From assembly GCA_013396655.1 (NCBI GenBank), contig WBMV01007372.1:143018-207017 (forward strand): DNA of 64,000 bases, read 5' to 3'. Of the stretch, positions 24,410-36,680 are shown piece by piece. The position numbers and the translations under genes were made by a program. The stretch is from Campylorhamphus procurvoides. Lineage: Eukaryota; Chordata; Aves; Passeriformes; Dendrocolaptidae. The notes beneath the pieces were generated by a model that was given only the letters and a program-made list of their open reading frames with translations, was not told where the DNA came from and searched no databases. Every line of letters starts with the position of its first letter. Position 1 is the stretch's first letter.

Positions 24410-24515
24410 TCCCCCACCACCAACATCCCCATGGCCATGCCACACTTTCACACTCCAATTTCTTGCCTGCATCAACCCCTTCCCTTGTTCTTTTAAAGCA
24501 AAACTACAACAATCC

Positions 24516-24628
24516 TGGAATCACAGACTGGTTTAGGTTGGAAGGGACCTCAAACCTCCTCTCATTCCACAGGCAGGGACACCTCCCACCAGACTAAGTT
24601 GCTCCAAGCCCCAGATAAACCTAAAGCC
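24516..24628 (-). mobile_element. CR1 LINE 3' end, short and diverged
   Basis: Antisense: tggaatcacagactggtttaggttggaagggacc, ccacaggcagggacacctcccaccagactaagttgctccaagcccc. Part of the ccccctgccatgg segment has been lost. Confidence 0.88.
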
Positions 24629-25784
24629 CCTTTATGTCCCTAAAAACTTGGGCTCTCTCCCTGGTCAGGTTATGCCAAGCACCTGGAAGAGGCAAAATAA
24701 AGGACTCCAATAAAAATGTTGCCCCCTGTGCCTGCCCAGGACCCCTCTTGGAACTCCTGCCATTCCAGGAGCTGCACAGCCCAATTCTATTAAAATGAAC
24801 TATTTTAAGCCTTTAAAAGCACATAAATGGGATTGCTGGACCCCAGATAGGCTTGAAATCCTTTATTACATTCTGAGCATCCCCAAGCACCAGGGATAAG
24901 GAGCAGGAGATGTCCCCATGAGGATGCTCCAACATCCTCCTCCTCCTCCTCCATGAGTGGAGCAGGGCTGGACCCTCCCAGCCTAACAAACCCCCCCCAA
25001 TAGATGAAGCACCCAAAATGTGGGTGATCCCACACCTGACACCCCTGGGCAGCTCCATCTCCCCAAAACAAGCAAAGATCCCTCCGAGCACCCACACAGA
25101 GCCCACCTGCAGCCCCACACCTCATGCCCTAGTTGTGATGCTCAAATCCAAGAAGATCCCACTGCCATCCACAAGGAAATCAATCCCCTCCACTAAAAGG
25201 AAAACTCTTCATGGCCTCTATGTCCCAACTTCTGACTCCAACTGCACCTTCCTGCTCTCTACAGAGAGCTCCTGTTGATTTGGATGCTCTCCTACCAGCA
25301 AAAAGGACACTAAAATTTGGAGTAAAGATTTGAAGGGGGCTGTTTTTACAAAATAAGGGTTGGAATCAGTACGTGGGCAGTGAGAGGGATGTTGGGAATG
25401 AGGAAGGGCCTGTGAGAGCCACATTTAACAGAAGAACCAGGGATTTACAGAACCTGGGGACACGCTGAGCAGAGCCTGCCCAGGACAAACCATGTGCAAC
25501 ACTTCCCAGAGCACTGCTCAGGTATTTTTAGCCTGGTTTCCTGAGGAAATGGGGCCCAGAGCTGCAGTGATCCCACTGCTCCCCAGCACAGCCTGAAGAA
25601 TGAGAGGGGCTGTGGTGCCAGGCAGGAGATGCTGAGGTCACCACCCAGCCTTCCCAGCATCTCCTGCCAGCACCAGAGGGGTTTGGGAAGAGGGAAGGAG
25701 GAACACTGCAAGGGGACTCCATTTTATAGACCAGGCACTGCATTTTCCCTGAAATCAGGACCCAAATCCCTGTGGGCTACACTG
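24629..25784. other. Unique non-coding stretch
   Basis: Includes a (TCC)n run at about 24934-24952. No repeat element or exon is recognised. Confidence 0.45.
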
Positions 25785-25908
25785 ACAGAAGGCTGGACAG
25801 GGCTTGGAGCAGCCTGGTCTAGTGGAAGTGTCTCTGCCCATGGCAGGGTGGAACAGCATTATCTTCAAAGTGTCTTTCAACCCAAACTGTTCCACCATTC
25901 TACAGAGA
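25785..25908 (+). mobile_element. CR1 LINE 3' end, short
   Basis: Sense: aggctggacagggcttggagcagcctggtctagtggaagtgtctctgcccatggcagggtgg, ending tttcaacccaaactgttccaccattctaca. It is 5'-truncated inside the ggacagggcttgg segment. Confidence 0.88.
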
Positions 25909-28900
25909 CAATCACATACACACTCCCTGTGCTGAGATAATTTTGCAGTACCTGGAGACACCCTGGAAGGGACGAGACACCCCCCTTTACTGAGGTGTGG
26001 TGTCACCAGACCTGCAGCAGAAGGTGGCCGTGGGCTCTTCTGCCCCACCACACGTGGGGCCACCCCAGCTGGAGAGGGTCACAAGTGACTTACTGTCACT
26101 TTAAAGCTCCCTGCAACCACAAGTCAGCAGGCCAGGCCTTCAATGTGATAAGTCAGTGTTTTGTCTTTACTAACGACACATCCCTTCCTGGGGGAACTGT
26201 AACAACTGCCACGCTCTCTGCACAGAGCTGTAAAGGCAGGAAATCACCACACACAGCAAGGTCCTGGCTAACCTGTCACTTCCTGCCCTAAAGAGGAGAG
26301 AAAACCAGAAACATTCGAGAATAAAATGGGCAAAGAAATGGATCAGGAGAATCCCCAAGCCAGACACTCAAAGGGTCACCTTTGCCAGAGCTCAGACATG
26401 TCATTTGAGATAAAAACCATTTGATAATGTGGTTATGCTGCAAAGCAAAGCACTGTTTGGAAACAGGAAACACCAACCAGGGAGAAAACAGAAGATGAGA
26501 CTGAAGGGTTTGGAAATGCAGAGGGTTCTGTGCCATCCCTGGCAGGGGGAGCAGGCAGGGAGGGACAGGAGAACCCACCACAGAGAAAGTTCTGCTGCCT
26601 CACCTGGAAACTTAAGCCCTTCTGACAAGGTTTTCTTGCCTCCAGATGCCCCTAAAGCCCTGGGATATCTGAATTAGTGAACACACCAACTCCTGCCAGG
26701 AAGGAGCTGGGACACGTCAGCACCTCTTGGGCAGCCTCATCTCCTGGCTCAGAGGAGAACCCTCACAGCCTCAGAAGGTACCCAGACTTTTGCTCTTCAC
26801 CCTGACAACTGGTTACAAACAGGTATTTTAATTAGCAGAGAAACAGTCTCACATTCCCAGCGCTGCTGGCCACTGTTGTCACATGAACTCCATCTCAGAC
26901 TGACTGCTGGTGACATTTTCCATCTTCCCCCTCAGTTCCCTCTCCTGCCATCCCCTTCCATGCCCAAGCAATCCCCATATGCCCAACAAATCCTCCTCCC
27001 AGGTTTCCAAGCCCTACCAGAGCTTGTTTATAATCCTGGCTTCTTTTGAGATCCAAACGGGACCTCCAGCACATCCTGCAGTTCTGCAGCTCACGGGGAA
27101 CTTCAATTAAAATGAGCATTTCAGATGCAAAATTAAGTGGACAAAGCCATTAAAAACAAACCATCTAATAGAGAAAATCTTGGGGAAGGGTTAGAAACAA
27201 CACTGTATTAGCTGAAAGAACTTCCAGAGCTTTCTGTGTGAGGGGAGAATTGCTGTTATCAGCCCAAGGAAGAGATGAGACACTCGCTGTCCCCAGTTTG
27301 GGAGGGGAAGGGGACAGTATCTGAATGTGACCTCAGCAGGCTCCTGGCTGGGAGCTGATAGAGAACTGGCCTTGGCAAAGAGAAATTCAGTTACCCTGAA
27401 GGAGGGGAGGGCCTGGGAGCCCATCCTGTATCTGTGCTCCAATATAAAACCACACACTGAAGGGGCACCGTGTGCCCTTATCACCCAACCAGCACCAAAC
27501 CAGCAGGCAGGGCCCCAAAATGGGGCTGGGCTGTGCTTCCACCAACCCCAAAAATACTTGGAAAGCAAATCCAAAATATAAGGCAGGGCACACATCCTGT
27601 TTTTCTGAAGCTACACAGTTTCTCAAGTGTTATAAAAATGCTTTGCCACCGAAGGAGCCAAATGTATTGGAAAGAAGCAGCGCCTGGGGTAGAAAGAAGG
27701 TGTTTTTAGCACGCTCGGGCCAATTAGGATCTCGAAGGTTTCCAAGCGCTCCCCTCCTCTTAACCCAACAGAAGGAAACTGAGTTTAGCAAGTTATTTAG
27801 GGTTTCATTTGCTAATTTGCAAAAACAAGGAGAAATCTTCCCCTGCTCTCCAGCATCTTGTTGGGGAAGCTCCTGCCAACACAGGAGCGTCGCTGCCAAC
27901 AGCTCAACCCGGCGTGACCCAAAGTCCTCCCCGCACAGAGAGAGACACCGGTGGTGCAGAGACAGCCCAGGGGGTTCTCACAGCCCTGACATCACATCTG
28001 CTGTAAAAGAACCCAGGCAAAAAGCACCACCATGTTCCAAGTCAGGTTTAAAGCTGAGTTTAAAGCTCTGGTAACAGCAAAGTGACCCCGCAGTTCCCGT
28101 CTGAAAGAGGAGTCGCTCGCGCTCTGCCAGAGCTGCAGCCAAAGGAGCCCTTGGGAAGGCAGAGCTCTCCTCCTTCCCCTCAGCACAGCTCAAAATGCTA
28201 CTTGGAGATGACTGTGCTCGGTTTTACAGTGACGAGAGCCAGGTCAGGGCCAGCCTTGGAAAGTTTTACTCAGCAGCAGCTTTAGAAACCATAAATTATC
28301 TTTAGACTGAGTTTACAGAGCCTGCCCACAGCGTGACTGCCAGCTCCTGTTCTCAAGGCTGCTCCTCAGACACCACAGCCCCTCCAAAGCCCAGCAGAAC
28401 CTTCACCCAGGCACAGCAGAGCCCAGGCAGAGAATTCCAGCATCACTTTTGTCAAGACAAGCACCAGACTAGGTCTGAATTCAAGACCAAGTTTTAGTGT
28501 TTTCAACCCCAGGCAGGGCCAAAGCCACAAAACTTGGGGGGCAGCACAAACCACTTGAGTTGCAGCACCAGGAGCTTCCCTTCCATTGGGAAGGGGAAAA
28601 AAAATCAAGCAAAGTCAAGCCCTTGTAGGTTAAGCCATCTTTAAAACTAAGATTACTTGAAAACTCTGTTTTGAGCTGTTTGTACAAATCTAACCCCAAA
28701 AAAGGTAATCAAAGATGTTTTATAGCTAAAGGGTTTTTCCCCCCTCCTCTCCTTGGGGCCATAGCAGAGACTTGGCAGAAACTTCAGCTCCTGAGAATTT
28801 TAGTCACAAAATCTGGGAATAAAACCAGCAGACCCTGGACTGACCATGTCCACATTGGAATGTATTTGTAGTACACAGAGCCCTAATCCAGGCCTAAAAC

Positions 28901-30679
28901 TTCACAAAAAGGAAACCAAGAGGAGAAAGGTGACAACTGAAAAGGTTAAAGTCTGTGATTCTTCCTTTTCCCTCAATGTTTTCATGGATTTACACTGAGG
29001 GAAGCAGGACAGGGCTGTGGACAACCCTCCCCAGCACACACTGCCAGCAAACCTTTGTGTCATGGGCACAAATCTACCCCAGAGAAGAGTCCCAGCACTG
29101 ATGGATCAGGTCACCAGCTGCCTCCAGAGCACCACCAGCAGCTGCCTCTGCTTCCAGGAGCACAGGAACACGGGCAGAGCTGGCTCCACAGAGCTCCAGA
29201 CTGCCTTTCAAGCATGGCAGTGTTTGGGGACAATTCCAGCAGCAAGGCAGATGTTTCATTCAGGAGCTGTCATTCATGGGCTAAAGTGAGAACATCTGCT
29301 ACTCACAGCAGGAAAAACCTGCAGCAGAAATGAAAATTCTCAAAGAATTTCTCCAGGGTCAAAGGGAATTTCAAGGGGATGACACTGACATAGTGCAGGG
29401 CACGGAGGTTTTGGGGATGGCTGGAGAGAAGGGGTGAGTGGCACCCAGGAGGGCACCAGGGGCACTCCCAGCTACTCACACTGCCCTGGTGTTTCACTCT
29501 GGGGGGTATTTATTTAAGCTGAACACAAACCCTCCAACGATGTCGGGATCAGAAATTAATGTAAGGTAAGGGAAAAATCTTCCAGACAGGGATTAGCTGA
29601 GAAACCCCTGCTGGGAACTGGAGTGAGTGCCAAACTGTGACAGGAGAGATTAATACTTCCAGAGGCATTACCACCACAAAACATCTGAGGGCAGAAGGGT
29701 TTTCTGGAAGGTTTTTCCTCCTCTGGTGTGAAGGGTCCTTATCCCACTGCACAGAACAGCTCCTGCCCAGGTATTTCCAAGGCCCATTCCAATGGATTTT
29801 ACTTATGCCATATATCATTGCTGGGCAAAAATCAAAATATCCTAGAGGTGATTTCCAGAACATTCCAGAAGTTTCTCTAACTGGTCTCTGTACTGATGAC
29901 ACCTTCACTGCCCAACCCACCAGCTCCAATGAACTCCCCCAGGCCAGTGTTCCAGCAAACATTAAGTAGGATCTGTAAACTTTATTATCAAAGGAAAATG
30001 TCAGAAAAAAAAAGCCCTCAGAACATTCTTTCTGCCCATTGTCAGAAAATTGGAGCCCTCGGCCACATCCCGCGCCCTCATTTTCTTGCACACTCTTTCA
30101 TATCTGGTTTTGGCACTGCCCCTATGAGGGCTCTGCCTTGGGATCTGTCCACACATTCCAGCAATAAATGACACTAACTGGAGTCATCCTTTAAAATATC
30201 TGTCAAATATAATCCTTTCAGTGTTTCGATTCTCACTGCCTTGCCCCCACAGAGCTGGGATGAAGTCATAAATTATATGTTCTGCCACTCAATTTGCCCT
30301 GATTGTTTGGTAGAACCTCTCCACTAATACCCAGTGATCACCAGCCACCTCGTGGCTTAAGTGGTTTCCAATCATGAAAGATTTATCCACTGTGACTTCC
30401 AGTCAATCACAGAGACACTGAAATGGTTCTCAGGCACTCTCCTCGAGACCACAGCCGAGCAGACAGACTCCAGAGACAGGGAAAGAGGATCTGAGGGCTG
30501 ACTCCACACACCCCAAACTCACTGAGCAGCTCCAGATGAAAAACATCTCTGTGAGGAAGGCACGAGTTCCAGGCCTAAAGGCCAGGCTGGGCTCTGAAGG
30601 AAACTCTGCCTGGGTCACAGCACATGCAGAGGCCTCTCTCATAGATCTGGTACATTCAAGGGAGTTGTTTGATCAGATG
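25909..30679. other. Unique non-coding stretch, 4.8 kb
   Basis: This is one of the two longest CR1-free stretches of the window. 27640-27840 is irregular and CpG-containing (ttagcacgctcgggccaattaggatctcg), ending tttgctaatttgcaaaaac, and could be conserved. The sequence near 29456-29466 resembles a CTCF core but lacks one G. No credible exon was found. Short ORFs overlap on both strands. Confidence 0.45.
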
Positions 30680-30940
30680 ATACAGAATGAGAGGTTGGAA
30701 AACACCCCCAAGACTGTGGAGCCCAACCTGTGACTGATCCCCACCCTGTCAACTAGGCCAGGGCACTGAGTGCCACACACTTGTTTCCTAACACCTCCTC
30801 TTGTCTTGAGAAAAGAGGGATAGGTGCTCACTGTCAGGGTTCCTCCCCAATACCTAATCTAAATCAGTCTTCCTTCAGAGTAAAGCCCTTTCCCCTTGTC
30901 CTGTCAGTGTTTGCACTCTGTCTGTTGCTCACATGTATTA
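30680..30940 (-). mobile_element. CR1-related LINE 3' end, older subfamily
   Basis: Antisense: cagaatgagaggttggaaaacacccccaagactgtggagcccaacctg at the terminus. The body contains ggttcctccccaatacctaatctaaatcagtc and agagtaaagccctttccccttgtcctgtca, which are standard CR1 segments in order. It is strongly diverged and probably among the oldest copies here. Confidence 0.75.
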
Positions 30941-32799
30941 ACCAGACTGAAATTCCCTAAAACTCCACAGTTCCAGCTCTAGGGGATGGCTGGGAAGGGA
31001 AGGATGGCTGAGAGCAGACACTGCAATCACAGCACACCAGAGGAGACACCAGAGCCAGCTGGGCAGACCTGAGCAGTGCCCCCACCTTACCCACCCTGCT
31101 CCCCAGAGCCAGCAGAGCTACAGGGAATTAACTGCTCCAGAACCAAAACTAGGAGAGTAAGCACAATTTATTTTGCCACATTCTTAAAATGAAATAAGAA
31201 AACATTTAAACACCACGGCTTATTTCGATAATACACCCTGGAAGACATCTTTTACCGCTGGCAGCTTGAAAGAAAAGAACATAATTACAATTCCAAGCAT
31301 GAAATGAGCTCTCTTCCACACATGCCTGAACCAAGGCTGACTGTTTCACCAGCTGTAGGGAATCAAAGCCTACACAACTCCACAGAAAGGACAGAGAAGC
31401 AGCAGCTCTCGCTGCCTTTAACCTGGTAATTGCCCAGCACCTGGCCCCGGCAGGCTGAGCAGTTGCAGATGTGCAGCTGATGTGGGGCAGGAGCATTTGA
31501 TCTGCCTGGAATGTGGGACCCCAAACAATGCATCTGTGTGCTGGCCCACCCCAGGGCCGGGTGTGGGCCCCGGGGACACATAAAAGCCAACATTATACTG
31601 CAGGGCAGGAGAAGAAAGGCCCAGCGTGAGCTTGACTTGTTTAACTAAGAGAAAAACAATGGCAGCTTCGGTGGAAGTTTGTGCCAGAATGACCAGTGGC
31701 CACTTCCAGAGACATTCTTTGTTCAAGTGCTTCAACACTCCCTCGCTCCACTGGCTGCCCAAAATCACAAAGGTAGTACAGAAGGGGCTTCTAAACTCAA
31801 ACCCTCAGCAACATCTGCACCTCCTGCTCCTCACGGAAACCCCTCAAGCGGCTCCAAAATGGAGCTCTTGGCATTATGGCCAGAGGGAATCAAGGACCAA
31901 GTGTTTCCATCCCTAAAACTAAGTGCCTCAGAGTGCCTCAGTGTCTACTTGTCACTCATGGTTTCACATCTGCTTTGCCCAAAGGAAAAGCACCCTCACC
32001 AGGAGAAACAACCCCAGCTACGACCCCTCTGGTCCAAGCTGAGCTTCACACCTGGCCCTGGCAAAGCCCCCTGGGTTTGGGTGCTGTGGCCTTGCCTCCT
32101 GCACAGGGGGCTGAAGGAGCCAGGCTCTGCCCTCACAGCCCCCCAGGAGCAGCTGGGAATTCTGGCTTGGCCACCAGCACACCACATGAGCACAGTGACA
32201 CAGCTGTCCCTCCAGCCAGAGCAGGGACATCAAACAGAGCTGAATAACAGCACAAAACCAAACTAACATGGGAGTTAAGGTTGTGAGGCTGAGAGGAACT
32301 CTGAGCTGGAGCCTGGCTTTGAATAGAGCTTTCCACAAGAACTGATTTCAACTGAGAGGGGGAGCTGGGGGAGCTGCTGATTCTGCCAGAGAATGATGGG
32401 CAGCCCACCCTGGAAGGTTTCTTAAGGTATCCTGACCCCCAGGACCAGCAAGGCAATCCCTCCCCAGTACAAAAGCATCAGCACTGCTATTGGGAGAGGA
32501 TTCTTAACACGATCAACAAAAAGAAGCCACCACTCTGCAGCTCAAAGCAGGGGACATTTCCCCTTCCAGTCTGCACAGACACACACAGATAATTCCTAAG
32601 CTTGGCTGGACCTGGAACAGACACAGAATTCCAGCCCCCAGCACAGTGTCACAGCATGTCCCGTGTCACTGCACAAAGCTATTTGTGTCCTCACAGCATT
32701 TCCAGGCTGGCATTCCCAGCCCTCCAACACTGCCAGCCTGGAGACACCCCCACAGCCTCCCAGCACAGCCTGGCCAGCACTGGGACTGGCAGGATGAGC
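30941..32799. other. Unique non-coding stretch
   Basis: No repeat. 31140-31350 is AT-richer. A 195-aa plus ORF (31679-32266) and a 116-aa minus ORF (31418-31768) show no domain, and the longest has the serine/proline/leucine mix of chance ORFs. Confidence 0.45.
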
Positions 32800-32948
32800 A
32801 CTCCCCATTCCTGGAAGTGTCCAAGGCCAGCTTGGATGGGGCTTGGAGCAACCTGGGATAGTGGAAGGTGTCCCTGCCCATGGCAGGGGGGGGAACGAGG
32901 TGAGCTTTGATGCCCCTTCCAACCCAAACCATTCCATGATTCCATGAA
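32800..32948 (+). mobile_element. CR1 LINE 3' end with octamer repeats
   Basis: Sense: cattcctggaagtgtccaaggccagcttggatggggcttggagcaacctgggatagtggaaggtgtccctgcccatggcag. The terminus is ttccaacccaaaccattccatgattccatgaatt, with two intact octamers at 32932-32947. Confidence 0.93.
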
Positions 32949-35129
32949 TTAATGCCCCAAGACCAGACAGAGAGAGCTGCTACCAGTCCAGAGCTCAAAT
33001 TTACAAACCCAGAAACGTTTCTGTGTTTCAGAAGAGCTGCTCCCAGCACCCACCCGTGCCATGTGCCCTCTCCCCTCCCCTGGAATCCCCACAAAGCTTA
33101 GGGCTGTGACCCCAAGAGGGGACACAGGCAGAGGAGGGAGGATGGGTGTCACCTTCTGCTGCATCCTCAGAAAGTGAAAGAGAAACAGCTCACATTAAAT
33201 ATAGTTTTAGCTCACTTTTCTATCATTTCAGTTGAATTACATTGCAACATTCAAATTGCAGTTATTTCCACGTGCAATTTTAGCTACTGCATTAAGCTCC
33301 ACACAGAAAGTTTAAAAAGATGGTTGGCTACAATGAAGTAAAAATCCTCAAACCTGACAAAACCCCACCAAAATGATGAGTATCTCTATGAAATCACACA
33401 AACCCAAGTGTGTGTGGAGATATAGAGATATATATGCACCCTGACATGGGGCCTGGAACCATCCCTGCTGCAGCAATCTTTCCTTTCCCGTTTTTCAACC
33501 CCAAAAGGATTATTATTACCATTTCTTTCCAGACAAGACCTTCTGCCAACATTCTGGAGGGCTGAAGTCCAAACCACACATAGTTCAACAACAGCAGAGC
33601 TGAACAAAAAGGAAAACTAGAGCTTTTTTCATTTTAATTATACCTTGTGAAAGTACAGTTGAGTGGGGGGGGAGAAAGAAATCCAAGTCATTGATTAATT
33701 CCAGAGTAATGAGGAAGGTTCATGGTACACTGGAATATCTATTTTACTAAATTTACCAGATTTATCACCAGCCTTTAATGGCTGAACTGGAGGTGGCTCT
33801 CCAGGAAAGCTCCCACTGCTTGAATTCTCACACTGCAATGGCTCAGAGTCCCCAAATTAATACTTTTACAGGCAAGGGTTTCATAACTGGGTCAAAGCAG
33901 GGGGGGTGACTGTATAAATTCTTCCTCACCCAGCAGAAAAAGCCAGGATCAAGCTCCTTTCCCAGGGATCCCCAAGGTTTTAACAGGGACAAAAATTCCA
34001 GCTTTGCAAAATGGCAAAATCCAGCTCTTTCAACACCTTTTAATTGAAGCTGTGCCAGGCCCGTGTCTGGAATTCTGCTCCCACTTTCCCCTGAGCTGGA
34101 GCTCTGTGCTGGCAGCACCAGCAACAGGAGGTTTTCAGGAATAAAAACATCTCAATTGGCATCAGGGGGGAAAAAGCCACAAAGACTCCCAGCAGAAAAG
34201 GGACTGGAAAAGGGCAACTGGGAACCAGGGCTACTCCAAGGTATCTGATGGATCTTTAGTGCTGAACATTCCCATGCTGAAGCCACGAGCACTTCTGGTT
34301 TGAACACAAACTGTCTCACTCCTCTGCCCAGGACACTCTGTCCTCCTTGGCTGTATCCGAGAGCTGTTCCAAAGGAATGGATTAAGGGCTATTAAAAAAT
34401 AGAGTCCAGGACTTTCTTCATTCCTCAGAGCTACTGTAAATTAAATATTAATACAGAAACTACTTCTGTGAGCAAAGGAAAGCTCAGCATGGGGAGATTT
34501 TTTTTTCTCCCCTGATGTTTAACCCACAAAAATAGTCACTTTAAAGTGACACCTGACCTTAAAGTCACCACATCCTCTGGGGCAGGAGCATCAGTGGGAG
34601 CACAGGACTCCAAAAGCAGCTAGACTTGCCTGTGTTCCTGCTCAAACCCATACAATTTGTCTAGTGACAGCCCAGAAAATCACTGGATTGGAGGGTCATT
34701 TTAATACTTTGCTGTAATTATTTAATTCAGCACTGCAAACCAGGAAGTCTCAGCCTACAGCAGCATCTTGGGAGTACCAACTGACAGACAGAGGTGCCAG
34801 AAGACACCACCAGTGGGTGACCAAACCAGCCATTCATCACTTCACTGGCGGCTGTTTTGGTGTGCAAACCATCAGAATTGAGCTCTTTGCTCACACCATT
34901 TTGCTTCAGTGCCCAGGGGTGTTTGGAAAGGCAGTGCTGAGGAACAGCTCTGTGGACACATCACTGGAATTCCATCCTGCTCTTCTGCCCAGCTCACTGC
35001 TCCACTTATCCAGCCTGAGGATCTAATTAAACCTCCTGCTCACCAGTGCCTGAGCTCACCCAGGAGCTGCTCAGAGCTCAGTGCCCCTTCACTGTGGGCA
35101 GAGACCATCCACCCACATTCCCTCTTGGA
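32949..35129. other. Unique stretch with AT-rich segments
   Basis: 33180-33430 and 34380-34560 are AT-rich and repeat-free. A strong plus-strand acceptor-like tract (tattaccatttctttccag) ends at 33532 and is followed by an open frame to a stop at about 33620. No donor is present, so this is unproven. A G-run lies at about 33665-33672. Confidence 0.4.
34535..34550. repeat. Perfect 16-bp palindrome
   Basis: GTCACTTTAAAGTGAC reads identically on both strands. It is followed at once by ACACCTGACCTTAAAGTCACC, which holds two further nuclear-receptor-like half-sites (TGACCT and AAAGTCA). It is a possible dyad binding site in AT-rich unique DNA. Confidence 0.85.
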
Positions 35130-35548
35130 GCCATGGAACAGTTTGGGTTGGAAGGGACCTCAAAGCTCATCCAGTCCCACCCCTGCCATGGGCAGGGACA
35201 CCTTCCACCAGCCCAGGTCACTCCAAGCCCTGTCCAACCTGGCCTTGGACACTTCCAGGGATCCAGGGGCAGCCACAGCTTCTCTGGGCACCCTGTGCCA
35301 GGGCCTGCCCACCCTCCCAGCCAAGAATTCCTCCCCAATATCCCATCTCTCCCTGCCCTCTGGCAGTGGGAAGCCATTCCCCCTTGTCCTGTCCTTGTCT
35401 AAAGTCCCTCTCAGGTCTCTTGGAGCCCCTTTAGGCACTGGAAGGAGCTCTGAGGTCTCCCTGGAGCCTTCTCTTCTCCAGGCTGAACACTCCCAGCCTG
35501 GCCCCAGAGCCTTGGATCAATTTGGTGGCCTCCTCCACACTTGTTTTA
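35130..35548 (-). mobile_element. CR1 LINE 3' end, longest single-unit copy
   Basis: Antisense, about 420 bp: catggaacagtttgggttggaagggacc, the ccctgccatgggcagggacaccttccacc block, gggatccaggggcagccacagc, gtgccagggcctgcccacc. Next come gaagccattcccccttgtcctgtcc, gcactggaaggagctctgaggtctccctggagccttc and agcctggccccagagcc. The far end (ggtggcctcctccac) is also CR1-like, which places the truncation near 35548. Confidence 0.93.
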
Positions 35549-36287
35549 CCTGGATGGGCCCAAAGCACCACGTGGGACTTGGATAAAAAGCCCTCCTTGG
35601 ATCCCCATCCCACACTCCCTGCACAACATGGGAATCAGCCCCAAGGACAGGATCTGGCCACAGGAAATCCAAACTGCACTTCAACTGGAATTGTGGCTGA
35701 CCTTGAAGTAGGGGACATTTAAAAATACATCTGCATGTGCACACAGAGCTGTGGGTACTTCAAATGCTTTCCTACCTCAGCAAGCTCGAGGTCAAGGGAA
35801 AGGGGGAAGTTTCTCTAGTTTATATACTTGAGGGTTTGGGTAAATTCATACATTCAGCTTCTCCTTATATTACAGAACTAAATAACTGAGAACTGCAAGG
35901 AGAAAGAGGAGAATTCAGCAAAGGAAGGAGAATTCAGGCAAAGCCCAGAGGAGCTACAAAATCCCTACTACCAGTTGGTTTAGACAGAGATTTCCTTCAG
36001 ACTGTTGTAAAAGCAGCATTAAAAACCAGAGGGAAAAAGGATTCAGGCCTGGGCAGCTGCTCCATCCAGCTGCAGTCCCGACTCTGACACGGAAAGAATA
36101 CATGATTATTTTTCTTCATTATTTGTTTTCATGTTTTTGTTTTGTCCAATTATTGACTACCTGTTGCCATTTGATTTTGACTCCGTGGAACTTCCATGGA
36201 GCACTAAAACTGTGTAATTATGTTAATGAACATAATTTACAATACAATAACAAGTTGACTTTGTACCAGTCTCTGAGGTTATTCAAG
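35549..36287. other. Unique stretch turning AT-rich
   Basis: 36080-36287 is AT-rich with no repeat (attatttttcttcattatttg). ggagaattcag occurs twice within about 20 bp near 35907-35935. No gene. Confidence 0.4.
36216..36237. repeat. Perfect inverted repeat, 9-bp arms, 4-bp loop
   Basis: AATTATGTT-AATG-AACATAATT. The centre reads GTTAATGAAC, a relaxed match to the HNF1 homeodomain dyad (GTTAATNATTAAC). It lies in AT-rich unique DNA immediately before a CR1 fragment. Confidence 0.8.
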
Positions 36288-36390
36288 ATAATCATGGAAT
36301 TCCCTGAGCTGGAATGGACCCAACAAGGATCATCCAGTCCAAGTCCCCTCCTGAGGAAGTTGCAGACAGGGCTCAGGAGCAGAGTTGGAT
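36288..36390 (-). mobile_element. CR1-type fragment, second subfamily
   Basis: Antisense: atcatggaattccctgagctggaatggacccaacaaggatcatccagtccaagtcccctcctg. The gagctggaa...gatcatccagtccaa series corresponds to the other strand of the subfamily seen at 6398-6695. Confidence 0.7.
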
Positions 36391-36680
36391 TATTCCTTTA
36401 TTACCTTCAACCCTTCCTTAAACTTCTCCAAAGTCAAAGTAAAACTCTCCAATGCCTGGTTTTCCACTAACCTAAAATACATTTCTCTGAATATTTATTT
36501 CCTACATTATCTTCAACCCCAACGTGCATTTCTCTTACAACAGTTAATCCCAATTAGGAGAACGTTGAAAGGCTTCCTGCAAAAAACAACTACAGGATAT
36601 TGGCAAGACTACAAGAATGAGGTAAAAACTACTGAAGACAACAAAATAATTTTCTTCTGACTGTGCAACATAAAAAGAAA
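36391..36680. other. AT-rich unique stretch
   Basis: Repeat-free AT-rich DNA that holds the candidate exon at 36544-36621. Confidence 0.4.
36544..36621 (+). other. Candidate exon (low confidence)
   Basis: The acceptor tract gtgcatttctcttacaacag ends at 36543 and the donor GAG|gtaaaa starts at 36622. The 78-bp interval is a multiple of three and fully open in one frame (ending TTTGYWQDYKNE). I do not recognise the peptide. Pseudo-exons of this quality are common in vertebrate introns, and the opposite strand carries the other two candidates, so chance is a serious alternative. Confidence 0.15.

Noticed and set aside
29440..29470. CTCF-like core (caccaggggcactcc)
   Set aside because: It lacks one G of the CTCF core, so a functional site is unlikely.
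33512..33620. Strong plus-strand acceptor followed by a short ORF to a stop
   Set aside because: It would need to be a terminal exon, yet there is no supporting poly(A) context or recognisable peptide.
34909..35586. 225-aa plus-strand ORF
   Set aside because: Most of it is the antisense strand of the CR1 at 35130-35548.
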